DNA of 10,483 nt from UBA6019 sp036570145 (GCA_036570145.1 DATCPJ010000280.1:1-10483); one strand, 5' to 3'. Positions 1 through 4,753 are shown, counted from the stretch's first letter. A program made the numbers and translations. Notes: a model not told the origin generated them from the sequence alone.

Positions 1-280
1 GGGGCGGGGGCGGCCAGTACGGGTAGAGGATCGCATCGAGCCCGCTGCCGGCTTCGACCGAGGGAAACCAGAGCAGCTTGTTGGCCACCTCATGCCGGTG
101 GGGCGAGAGCACCGCCTGGTAGCCGGCGGGAAGCCCGGGCACCCGCTCCCGGCTGCTGAAAACGGTGAAGCTCGCCGGCCCACCCTTCTTGAGCAGCGCG
201 CCGCTCAGGGCGAGCGCATGGGTGACCATCCCGACACGCGGCCGCCAGCAGGCGGTGAGGTCGATCCCAAACTTGGCCAC
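1..280 (-). CDS. Probable family-4-type glycosyltransferase, N-terminal fragment
   Basis: The minus strand is open from a GTG at 280-278 to the window edge, giving about 93 residues of a gene whose 3' end lies outside. The N-terminus VAKFGIDLTACWRPRVGMVT resembles the first beta strand and glycine turn of GT-B (GT4-like) glycosyltransferases. The later segment LDAILYPYWPPPP matches the 'D-hhh-P-Y-hP' stretch that follows in that family. Such enzymes move sugars from nucleotide donors to lipids, glycans or cell-wall polymers; the substrate cannot be told. An in-frame TAG lies nine bases upstream, so GTG 280 is the first possible start, and an ATG follows at residue 18. No Shine-Dalgarno is visible before the GTG, which sits only about 10 nt beyond the T-tract of the preceding terminator. 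The family call is moderate because the C-terminal donor-binding domain is missing. Confidence 0.55.
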   Translation of the reverse strand, partial: MAKFGIDLTACWRPRVGMVTHALALSGALLKKGGPASFTVFSSRERVPGLPAGYQAVLSPHRHEVANKLLWFPSVEAGSGLDAILYPYWPPPP

Positions 281-290
281 TGGCGAAGTC

Positions 291-329
291 TAAGAAAAGA
301 AGGTCCCCCGCTCATGGCGGGGGACCTTC
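291..329 (-). terminator. Intrinsic terminator closing the rplU-to-hspR transcript
   Basis: On the minus strand a perfect 13-bp stem (GAAGGTCCCCCGC pairing with GCGGGGGACCTTC, 299-311 with 317-329, 5-nt loop) is followed by TTTTCTTA at 298-291. A GC-rich stem with a U-rich tail is the standard Rho-independent form. It lies 76 nt after the HspR-like stop codon and 10 nt before the GTG of the next gene. Confidence 0.85.
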
Positions 330-367
330 AGAAAGGAGGGAGGGCAGGTTATAAACCGAACAACGCC

Positions 368-373
368 ATTATA
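368..373 (-). promoter_or_regulatory. Possible -10 box (TATAAT) upstream of the terminator hairpin
   Basis: The minus strand carries an exact TATAAT at 373-368, in the AT-richer gap between the HspR-like gene and the glycosyltransferase. No convincing -35 hexamer lies 16-18 nt upstream (the sequence there is close to GGTACC) and there is no extended -10 TG. If used, transcription would start near 361 and pass through the 299-329 hairpin before reaching the glycosyltransferase, making that hairpin an attenuator for the gene. The evidence is one perfect hexamer only. Confidence 0.25.
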
Positions 374-404
374 CGCTGGGCACCTATCGCGGTACCACTA
401 ATTA

Positions 405-752
405 TCAGATTAATTCGGCGTAAGCGCGGAAGATGTCCTTCAGGTCGCGCGGTGGTTCGAGGTCGTTCTTCTTGATCACCTCGAGGAGGGTGAGGACATG
501 CTTCACCCCGGCGAGGTTGACGCCCTTCTCGCGGGTGAGTGTCTGGATCACCCGCAGCTTGCGGATGTCGCGCTGGGAGTAGCGGCGGCGGTTGGTCGGC
601 GTCCGGAAGGGCTCGATGAGGCCGACGTCCTCGTACAGCATCAGCGTGCGAGGGTGGGTCTCAAGGATCTCCGAAGCGACGCTGATCGTGTACAGCGGCT
701 TGTCGAGGTCGAATCCGGAGCGGATGTCGGCGCGCCTGTTCACAGCCAACAC
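405..752 (-). CDS. HspR-like MerR-family transcriptional regulator
   Basis: A 115-residue DNA-binding protein with one MerR-type winged helix-turn-helix at about residues 20-90. The stretches YTISVASEILETHPRTLMLY, GLIEPFRTPTNRRRYS and EKGVNLAGVKHVL align with the HspR branch of MerR proteins, which in actinobacteria repress dnaK/clpB heat-shock genes by binding HAIR inverted repeats. An ATG at 770 would add six residues and overlap the upstream gene by 16 nt. I prefer GTG 752 because GAAGGAG at 764-758 sits 5 nt before it and the upstream stop ends at 755; TTG 749 is also possible. The gene follows the response regulator with a 2-nt gap and ends the operon. The short C-terminal helix suggests a compact dimer without an effector domain. 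No HAIR-like ACTCAAG repeat was seen here, so the target is unknown, and the heat-shock role is inferred from family only. Confidence 0.8.
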   Translation of the reverse strand: MLAVNRRADIRSGFDLDKPLYTISVASEILETHPRTLMLYEDVGLIEPFRTPTNRRRYSQRDIRKLRVIQTLTREKGVNLAGVKHVLTLLEVIKKNDLEPPRDLKDIFRAYAELI

Positions 753-754
753 AA

Positions 755-1144
755 CTACTCCTTCAGCCATCCCTCGACGCCCCTCGAGAGGTTCGCCGGG
801 GTGGTTTGGCTCTTGATCAGGTACTCGAGCGCCCCTAGCTTCAGGCCTCGGTCGACCAGCTCGCGCTCCCCGTAGTTGGAGAGGATGATCACCGGGATCT
901 CGCGTGTCCGCTCCGCGGAGCGGAGCCGCTCGAGAACGGCGAAGCCGTCCATCTTCGGGAGCCTGGTGTCCAGGAAGATGATGTCGGGCGGCGCCTCATT
1001 GGCCATCTGGAGACCCTCCTCGCCGTCCTTCGCGACGGTCACTGTGTAGCCGTCGAGCTCGAGCTTGAGCTTGTACATCTCGGCGACCGCCGGGTCGTCC
1101 TCGATGAAGAGAACTTTAACCTCCTCGTCGGGGGCGTCGCTCAC
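755..1144 (-). CDS. Stand-alone receiver-domain response regulator (CheY-like)
   Basis: A single receiver domain of about 129 residues with no output domain. Numbered from the longer ATG form (1171), the acidic pocket is E24-D25-D26 in VLFIEDDPAVAE, the phospho-acceptor is D68 in FLDTRLPKMDG, the switch Ser is S98 in IILSNYGE and the conserved Lys is K120 in YLIKSQ. It should accept phosphate from a histidine kinase and act by protein-protein contact; no kinase gene is in the window. ATG 1171 has no ribosome site, whereas GTG 1144 has GGAGGT six bases upstream, so I start there. The gene follows rsfS after a short gap and precedes the HspR-like gene by 2 nt, suggesting a regulatory pair attached to the end of a ribosome-assembly operon. 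Family assignment is secure; pathway is unknown. Confidence 0.9.
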   Translation of the reverse strand: MSDAPDEEVKVLFIEDDPAVAEMYKLKLELDGYTVTVAKDGEEGLQMANEAPPDIIFLDTRLPKMDGFAVLERLRSAERTREIPVIILSNYGERELVDRGLKLGALEYLIKSQTTPANLSRGVEGWLKE

Positions 1145-1183
1145 CGCCTCACCTCCACTGGCTTGCAGCATATTGCGAGCCTA

Positions 1184-1212
1184 ATCCTATCAGATAAGCC
1201 ACACCGTGTATA
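1184..1212 (-). promoter_or_regulatory. Weak candidate promoter before the response regulator
   Basis: On the minus strand, TATACA (1212-1207) and TAGGAT (1189-1184) are separated by 17 nt, each matching four of six positions of the -35 and -10 consensus. This would start transcription about 33 nt before GTG 1144 and allow the regulator pair to be expressed apart from rsfS. The match is weak and could be chance. Confidence 0.22.
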
Positions 1213-1803
1213 TCAGGAAGTACCCCTGCGGCGTGCCGCTGTAGACCATAGCGACTCGAGGTCGTAAAAGGATCTTTCGCCAGGTAGAAAGATGTGGACC
1301 AGGACCGAATCGAAGTCGATCAGGACCCAGCTCGCGTCCTCGTAGCCGTCGACCGCCAGCGGCCGCACACCGTGCTCCCGCGCCCGCTCGACGATGCCGT
1401 CGGCGATGGCCTTCACCTGGCGGTCGGTCTCACCCTCGCAGACCACGAAGTAATCGGCGACGGTGGTCTTGCCTTTGAGGGGGATCCGCACCGGTTTCTG
1501 AGCGAGCTTGTCCTCGGCGGCGGCCTGGATCAGCTTTGCCAGATCGAGTGGGCTGAGCTCAGACGCGGCCAGTGGGTCCACCGTCCTCGTGCCGGCCGAA
1601 TTGAGGGGGGACGTCCCCCCTGCCGGCCGTGCTCGGCAGAGCCTCCGCGCGGCCACCCCCTGGGCGGCGGCCTGGATCAGCTTTGCCAGATCGAGCGGGC
1701 TTAGCTCAGGCGCGGCCAGTGGGTCCACCGTCCGGGTGCCGGCCGAATTGAGGGGGGACGTCCCCCCTGCCGGCCGTGCTCGGCTGAGCCTCCGCGCGGC
1801 CAC
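1213..1803 (-). CDS. rsfS: Ribosomal silencing factor RsfS with repeated N-terminus
   Basis: RsfS (YbeB/Iojap) binds ribosomal protein L14 and blocks 30S-50S joining when nutrients are scarce. The family core occupies the last ~115 residues: ELSPLDLAKLIQAAAEDK, then TTVADYFVVCEGETDRQVKA, GYEDASWVLIDFDSVLVHIF and GERSFYDLESLW. The rest of this 196-residue frame is odd. Residues 33-81 and 82 onward begin with nearly the same 49-residue unit, and a third diverged copy (1819-1862, ELSPLELAKLIQ) lies just upstream in another frame, separated by one extra base in the G/C run at 1803-1808. If that base is ignored, the frame continues to a possible TTG at 1867, right after the nadD stop. GTG 1803 is the only start in the intact frame but has no usable Shine-Dalgarno; GTG 1581, with GAGGA only 2 nt away, could give a near-normal 122-residue protein. 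The gene sits after nadD, its common partner. Family call is firm; the true start is unresolved. Confidence 0.82.
   Translation of the reverse strand: MAARRLSRARPAGGTSPLNSAGTRTVDPLAAPELSPLDLAKLIQAAAQGVAARRLCRARPAGGTSPLNSAGTRTVDPLAASELSPLDLAKLIQAAAEDKLAQKPVRIPLKGKTTVADYFVVCEGETDRQVKAIADGIVERAREHGVRPLAVDGYEDASWVLIDFDSVLVHIFLPGERSFYDLESLWSTAARRRGTS
1591..1628. repeat. Palindromic element, copy 1 (inside rsfS repeat A)
   Basis: AGGGGGGACGTCCCCCCT at 1604-1621 is a perfect 18-bp palindrome, bracketed by GCCGGCC at 1591-1597 and 1622-1628. It is translated as part of the RsfS linker (PAGGTSPLNSAGT on the minus strand). Its form recalls short palindromic elements that insert in frame into bacterial genes, but no family can be named from this window. 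Confidence 0.75.
1738..1775. repeat. Palindromic element, copy 2 (inside rsfS repeat B)
   Basis: This copy is identical to the one 147 bp to the left: an 18-bp perfect palindrome at 1751-1768 flanked by GCCGGCC at 1738-1744 and 1769-1775. Two G/C-rich palindromes this close could form hairpins in DNA or mRNA and may have promoted slippage that made the tandem repeat. Confidence 0.75.
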
Positions 1804-1875
1804 CCCCCTGCGCGGCGCCCTGGATCAGCTTGGCGAGCTCCAGGGGACTCAGCTCAGGTTGGGACAACAGTTCGA

Positions 1876-2481
1876 TTATGACCTCTGGTCCGGGTACAGG
1901 CCCCGCTCCCGGATGTAGTCCTCGACCACGCCCGGCACGAGATCTTCAAGCGGCTCACCCGTGGCTGCGAGCCGGCGCACCGTGGTTGCGGCGACGTCCG
2001 GGGTGAGCGCGACGCAGTTGATCGCCCGCAAGGGGTCGATTCCCGCGCGACGAAGGTCCTCCGCTGTCGGGGAATCGAGGCCGGGCCTTCCGACCACCAC
2101 CAGGCTCGCCAGCCGGAGCACCTCTTCGGGCTCCCGCCAGGTGCGGAGATCCCGGGCGGCATCCCAGCCGAGGATCAGGAAGGGCTCATCGGCCGGACGA
2201 AGATGGCGAAAGGCGCGCAGCGTGTCGACCGTGTAGGAGCGGCCCGGCCGGCGTGCTTCCCAATCCCAGACCCCCAGCCACGGTCGGCCGGCAGCGGCCA
2301 GGCGGGCCATTTCGAGCCGATCCGCAGCCGAGGCGCGGGTGTCACGCTTGTGGGGAGGCTTGCCGGCTGGTACCAGCAACACCTCGTCGAGCTGAGCACA
2401 GTCCCGGGCAGCCTCGGCTGCTTCAAGGTGGCCGAGGTGGATGGGATCGAAGGTGCCGCCGAGGAGCCCGATCTTGGCCAT
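1876..2481 (-). CDS. nadD: Nicotinate-nucleotide adenylyltransferase
   Basis: NadD joins nicotinate mononucleotide and ATP to form deamido-NAD, the central cytosolic step of NAD synthesis. The 201-residue protein opens with GLLGGTFDPIHLGHL, the nucleotidyltransferase signature with the (H/T)xGH element, continues with VPAGKPPHK, SYTVDTL and ILGWDAARDLRTW, and ends with LVPGVVEDYIRERGLYP, all typical of NadD. The usual ISST-x-IR motif near the C-terminus appears as VAATTVRRL. The reading frame continues upstream inside obgE, but ATG 2481 is chosen because it places the first beta strand at residue 3 and falls 13 nt after the obgE stop. No strong Shine-Dalgarno is visible, so translation may be coupled to obgE. 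Length is normal for the family. Confidence 0.95.
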   Translation of the reverse strand: MAKIGLLGGTFDPIHLGHLEAAEAARDCAQLDEVLLVPAGKPPHKRDTRASAADRLEMARLAAAGRPWLGVWDWEARRPGRSYTVDTLRAFRHLRPADEPFLILGWDAARDLRTWREPEEVLRLASLVVVGRPGLDSPTAEDLRRAGIDPLRAINCVALTPDVAATTVRRLAATGEPLEDLVPGVVEDYIRERGLYPDQRS

Positions 2482-2494
2482 CAGGTTGTGGCCA

Positions 2495-3661
2495 TCAGGG
2501 CTGGTACTCGAACTCGGCGTCGCCAATCCGGACGGTGTCGCCCGGCTCGGCGCCCGCCTCTTCGAGGGCTGCCGTGACACCCATTCGGTCGAGCGCGACC
2601 TGGAAGCGGTCGAAACCGTCCGGGGTGTCCAGGTCGTAGCGTTCGAGAAGCCGTTCCACCCGCTTGCCGGCCACCTCCAGGCCCCAGTCGCGCCGCTCCA
2701 CGGCGATCGCCGGACCGCGGCTGAGCGGAGCCAGCGAGATGCGCCGCGGCGCCGCCTCCCGAGGCTTCCTCGGCGGAGCGGCCGCCAGCGCCTCGAGGAT
2801 CGCCGCGCGGAGCTCCTCCACCGCCTCCCCGGTCTCGGCGGAGACCCAGATGCCGCGCCTCCGATGCGGACCCGCCACCAGGTCGGACTTGGTCCAGACG
2901 ACAACCGCCGGGCGGTCGTCCGCCAGAGCCCGGATCGCCTTCAGGTCCTCCGGGTGGCGCGCGTCGACCACCAGCGCGACCGCCCGCGTCCGCTCGATGT
3001 GACCGACGTAGCGTTCGCTGGGGATCTCGATGAGGGTGGTCGGCCGCCCGGTCCCCGCGAACATCACGCCGAGCTCCGGGTAGGGCGTCGTGTAGGCGTA
3101 GTCGGCGATCTTGGGCCGCGCCGCCGTCAGCGCGCTGAGCAGGGTCGACTTACCGGCATTCGGCTTCCCGACCAGGGCAACGTCAGCAGGGAGGGAGAGC
3201 TCGAGCCGCAGCTCGCGCTGCTCGCCCGAGTCCCCGGGACCGGCGGCCGTCGGCGTCCGGTTGATGGAGCTGGCGCGGTGGATGTTGCCACCCCCGCCGG
3301 TCCCGCCGCGGGCGACCACGACGGAGTCGCCGTCGGCCGCCAGGTCGCCCAGGAGGTCCCCCGTCGTCGCGTCGAACACGGCGGTTCCGACCGGCACCCG
3401 GACGGCGAGGTCGGCACCCGCCCGTCCTTCTTTCCGGCCGCCGGCGCCGTTCTGCCCGTCGCCGGCCGCGAGCTGGGCGCGCTGGACAAGCGGGGAAAGG
3501 TCGTGGAGGTCGCGGGTCGCCCTCAGCACGACATCGCCGCCGGCGCCGCCGTTGCCGCCGTCGGGACCGCCCTGCGGCTCGAACGGCTGGGCCCGGAAGG
3601 ACGCCGAGCCGCGTCCGCCACGGCCCGCACGGACGCGCAGCGAGACGGCGTCAGTGAACAT
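2495..3661 (-). CDS. obgE: Obg/CgtA-family GTPase with degenerate switch II
   Basis: Obg is a GTPase that binds the 50S subunit and links ribosome maturation to growth and (p)ppGpp. The 388-residue protein has the glycine-rich Obg domain (about 1-157, including PQGGPDGGNGGAGGDVV), a G domain (about 158-295) and a C-terminal OCT domain (about 326-388, GLEVAGKRVERLLERY to DTVRIGDAEFEY). G1 is GKPNAGKST (165-173), G4 is TKSD (257-260, a known variant of NKxD) and G5 is SAETG (274-278). G3, usually D-hP-G followed by LIEGA, reads EIPSERYVGHIERT (212-225): Asp is Glu, Gly is Ser, and about a dozen switch II residues are absent by comparison with the remembered B. subtilis sequence. The protein is shorter than the usual ~430 residues. 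ATG 3661 has AGGAG five bases upstream. The frame is unbroken, so this is not an obvious frameshift. Family is certain; normal GTP hydrolysis is doubtful. Confidence 0.95.
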   Translation of the reverse strand: MFTDAVSLRVRAGRGGRGSASFRAQPFEPQGGPDGGNGGAGGDVVLRATRDLHDLSPLVQRAQLAAGDGQNGAGGRKEGRAGADLAVRVPVGTAVFDATTGDLLGDLAADGDSVVVARGGTGGGGNIHRASSINRTPTAAGPGDSGEQRELRLELSLPADVALVGKPNAGKSTLLSALTAARPKIADYAYTTPYPELGVMFAGTGRPTTLIEIPSERYVGHIERTRAVALVVDARHPEDLKAIRALADDRPAVVVWTKSDLVAGPHRRRGIWVSAETGEAVEELRAAILEALAAAPPRKPREAAPRRISLAPLSRGPAIAVERRDWGLEVAGKRVERLLERYDLDTPDGFDRFQVALDRMGVTAALEEAGAEPGDTVRIGDAEFEYQP

Positions 3662-3678
3662 CCTCTCTCCTGAGTCGA

Positions 3679-3698
3679 TTGAGGGCCCAGGCCCTCAA
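3679..3698 (-). promoter_or_regulatory. Hairpin between rpmA and obgE
   Basis: TTGAGGGCC and GGCCCTCAA form a perfect 9-bp inverted repeat with a 2-nt spacer in the 39-nt gap between the rpmA stop and obgE start. In RNA the innermost pairs would open to give a workable loop. No U-tract follows, so it is not a simple terminator. Lying about 9 nt before the obgE Shine-Dalgarno, it may tune translation or protect the rplU-rpmA part of the mRNA. Confidence 0.6.
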
Positions 3699-3700
3699 CT

Positions 3701-3973
3701 TCAGCCCGCGGCTTCGGTTGTCGCCGGTTCGACGATCGCCCGCCGGCCGGTCTTGCCCGACCGCTGGTACTGGACCTGGCCGGGCACGAGGGCGAAGATC
3801 GTGTGGTCACGGCCCTCCGCGGCACCTGAGCCGGCGGTGATGTTGGACCCGCGCTGGCGGACGAGGATCGCACCAGCGGTGACGATCTGCCCCCCGTAGA
3901 CCTTCACGCCGAGGTTCTGTGGATTCGAGTCGCGGCCGTTGCGGGAAGACCCGCCGCCCTTCTTATGCGCCAT
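3701..3973 (-). CDS. rpmA: 50S ribosomal protein L27 (bL27)
   Basis: bL27 is a 50S protein whose N-terminal tail reaches the peptidyl-transferase centre. The 90-residue product begins MAHKKGGGSSRNGRDSNPQN, the almost invariant L27 start, and continues with LGVKVYGGQ, GAILVRQRGS and GRDHTIFALVPGQVQ. There is no N-terminal extension of the type cleaved by a Prp protease in Firmicutes; the lysines are next to Met1. The reading frame continues upstream but ATG 3973 is set by the family N-terminus and by AGGAGG six bases before it. It overlaps the rplU stop by 11 nt, implying coupled translation. The last ~15 residues (IVEPATTEAAG) are a low-complexity tail. Confidence 0.98.
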   Translation of the reverse strand: MAHKKGGGSSRNGRDSNPQNLGVKVYGGQIVTAGAILVRQRGSNITAGSGAAEGRDHTIFALVPGQVQYQRSGKTGRRAIVEPATTEAAG

Positions 3974-4406
3974 CGGTGGCCTCCTCCGCGACCTCTGCCT
4001 TGGCCTTGGTCGTCTTGCTCGCGGGCTTGGCCTTCTTCTCGGCCGTCTCGGCCTTCTGGTCGCCCACGGCAAGGATCGCGATCGTCGTGTAATCGGCGCG
4101 AGCGCCCTTGTGGACCCGCACCCGCTTCTTCGACTTGTAGCGGAGGACCTCGATCCGGGGCCCGCGGGAGTGCTGGAGAACCTTTGCTGTGACGGTGAGG
4201 CCCTCGATGGCGGGTGTACCCACCTTCACCTCGTCGCCGTCGATGTGCAGCAGAACCCGATCGAAGACCAGCTCCGTGCCGACCTCCGCCTTGACCCGCC
4301 CGACCAGGACCTGGTCGCCGGCCGAGACGCGATACTGCTTCCCGCCGCTCACGACGACGGCCGTGGCGGACTGCTTGCTTTCGGGCACGAAGAGAGATTG
4401 TACCAC
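3963..4406 (-). CDS. rplU: 50S ribosomal protein L21 (bL21) with terminal extensions
   Basis: bL21 binds 23S rRNA in the 50S subunit. The recognisable core is residues ~16-112: SGGKQYRVSAGDQVLVGRV, ELVFDRVLLHIDGDEVKVGTP, and VLRYKSKKRVRVHKGARADY with TTIAI. The protein is 147 residues against about 103 usually. It has ~15 extra residues before the core and a ~35-residue Lys/Ala/Glu tail that is probably disordered. The usual GHRQ signature reads GARA, so two conserved positions are changed. GTG 4406 is the start, with GGAG four bases upstream; a GTG at residue 7 is less well supported. It heads the ribosome-biogenesis operon behind a ~410-nt gap with extensive secondary structure. Confidence 0.96.
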   Translation of the reverse strand: MVQSLFVPESKQSATAVVVSGGKQYRVSAGDQVLVGRVKAEVGTELVFDRVLLHIDGDEVKVGTPAIEGLTVTAKVLQHSRGPRIEVLRYKSKKRVRVHKGARADYTTIAILAVGDQKAETAEKKAKPASKTTKAKAEVAEEATDGA

Positions 4407-4517
4407 TGGACTCCTACTCCCCTACGGGGGCCCGGGCGGGCGGCGATACACGACGCGATGCGCAGCGCCACGTCTGGCGACGAAGACTATGAAGGGGAGA
4501 CGGCGGGGGGTCTGGGC

Positions 4518-4548
4518 GTCGGGGCGCCGGGCTTGGCGTCGCCCCGAC
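4518..4548 (-). promoter_or_regulatory. GC-rich stem-loop in the rplU upstream region
   Basis: GTCGGGGCG (4518-4526) pairs perfectly with CGCCCCGAC (4540-4548) across a 13-nt middle that allows two more pairs. No T-tract follows on the minus strand, so it is not a canonical terminator. It lies about 110-140 nt before the rplU start, as a leader element would. Confidence 0.55.
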
Positions 4549-4568
4549 ACTGGCACCCTGCATGAATA

Positions 4569-4712
4569 TGCATAGGCAAGTGTGGCAAATTGCACCTTTC
4601 GGAACGGTTTGAAAGGGCCAATTGCCGACACTTCCGCGTTAAGTTCGGCTCAGAAAGGGCCTACCGGGCATCCGCAAAGCATAAAACGGCGATTCTGCCA
4701 CATATTTATGCA
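4569..4712 (-). promoter_or_regulatory. Competing inverted arms TGCATA-N6-TGTGGCA / TGCCACA-N4-TATGCA
   Basis: TGCATA (4569-4574) and TGTGGCA (4581-4587) recur as TATGCA (4707-4712) and TGCCACA (4696-4702) in inverted orientation, giving 13 complementary positions across about 110 bases. TGTGGCA is also part of the 4578-4633 stem, so in a minus-strand RNA the two foldings exclude each other. This could be a leader switch or a pair of inverted operator half-sites. Confidence 0.45.
4578..4633 (-). repeat. Imperfect inverted repeat, 23-nt arms, upstream of rplU
   Basis: The left arm (4578-4600) and right arm (4611-4633) pair at about 20 positions around a 10-nt loop. AAGTGT, GGCAA, TTG and CCTTTC are matched, interrupted by two single-base bulges and a 2-nt mismatch. 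The long stem with internal bulges is more like a structured RNA or a protein site than a terminator. Confidence 0.75.
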
Positions 4713-4734
4713 ATCCGACCTTCCCAAGACGCCA

Positions 4735-4753
4735 GACGTCGCTCAACGACGTC
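4735..4753 (-). promoter_or_regulatory. Hairpin downstream of rodA
   Basis: GACGTCG and CGACGTC form a perfect 7-bp stem with a 5-nt loop, 66 nt after the rodA stop. There is no U-run, so it could at most be a weak or Rho-assisted transcript end or an mRNA 3' protecting stem. Confidence 0.4.

Larger units (their letters stand above)
1524..1862 (-). repeat. 147-bp tandem repeat within the 5' end of rsfS (two full copies plus a partial)
   Basis: Copy A spans 1524-1670, copy B 1671-1818, and a 40-nt partial copy C starts at 1819. A and B differ by about six substitutions over the first 133 bases. Copy C matches B over 40 bases with mismatches at positions 14, 17, 20, 23, 26, 29 and 32 only, exactly every third base. 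The A-B period is 147 nt (49 codons) and the B-C offset is 148, owing to six versus five C at 1803-1808. Each full copy encodes ELSPLDLAKLIQAAA plus a linker rich in Arg, Ala, Pro and Gly. Confidence 0.93.

Noticed and set aside
92..475. 127-codon plus-strand frame across the terminator and glycosyltransferase start
   Set aside because: It runs through an intrinsic terminator and the end of the HspR-like gene, has no recognisable feature, and conflicts with the minus-strand reading.
405..1212. HAIR-type (ACTCAAG) operator for the HspR-like regulator
   Set aside because: I looked upstream of the operon genes for CTTGAGT/ACTCAAG inverted repeats and saw none.
2482..2904. Upstream extension of the nadD frame by about 141 codons
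   Set aside because: It overlaps obgE out of frame; the NadD fold begins at ATG 2481.
2441..3673. 410-codon open frame on the plus strand opposite obgE
   Set aside because: It is antisense to a clearly recognised gene, its sequence is Arg/Gly/Pro-rich without domain features, and long antisense frames are expected in GC-rich codon-biased genes.
4407..4631. 69-codon minus-strand frame between rodA and rplU
   Set aside because: It begins in the AT-richer inverted-repeat segment, has no ribosome site or family similarity that I recognise, and ends in low-complexity Arg/Pro.
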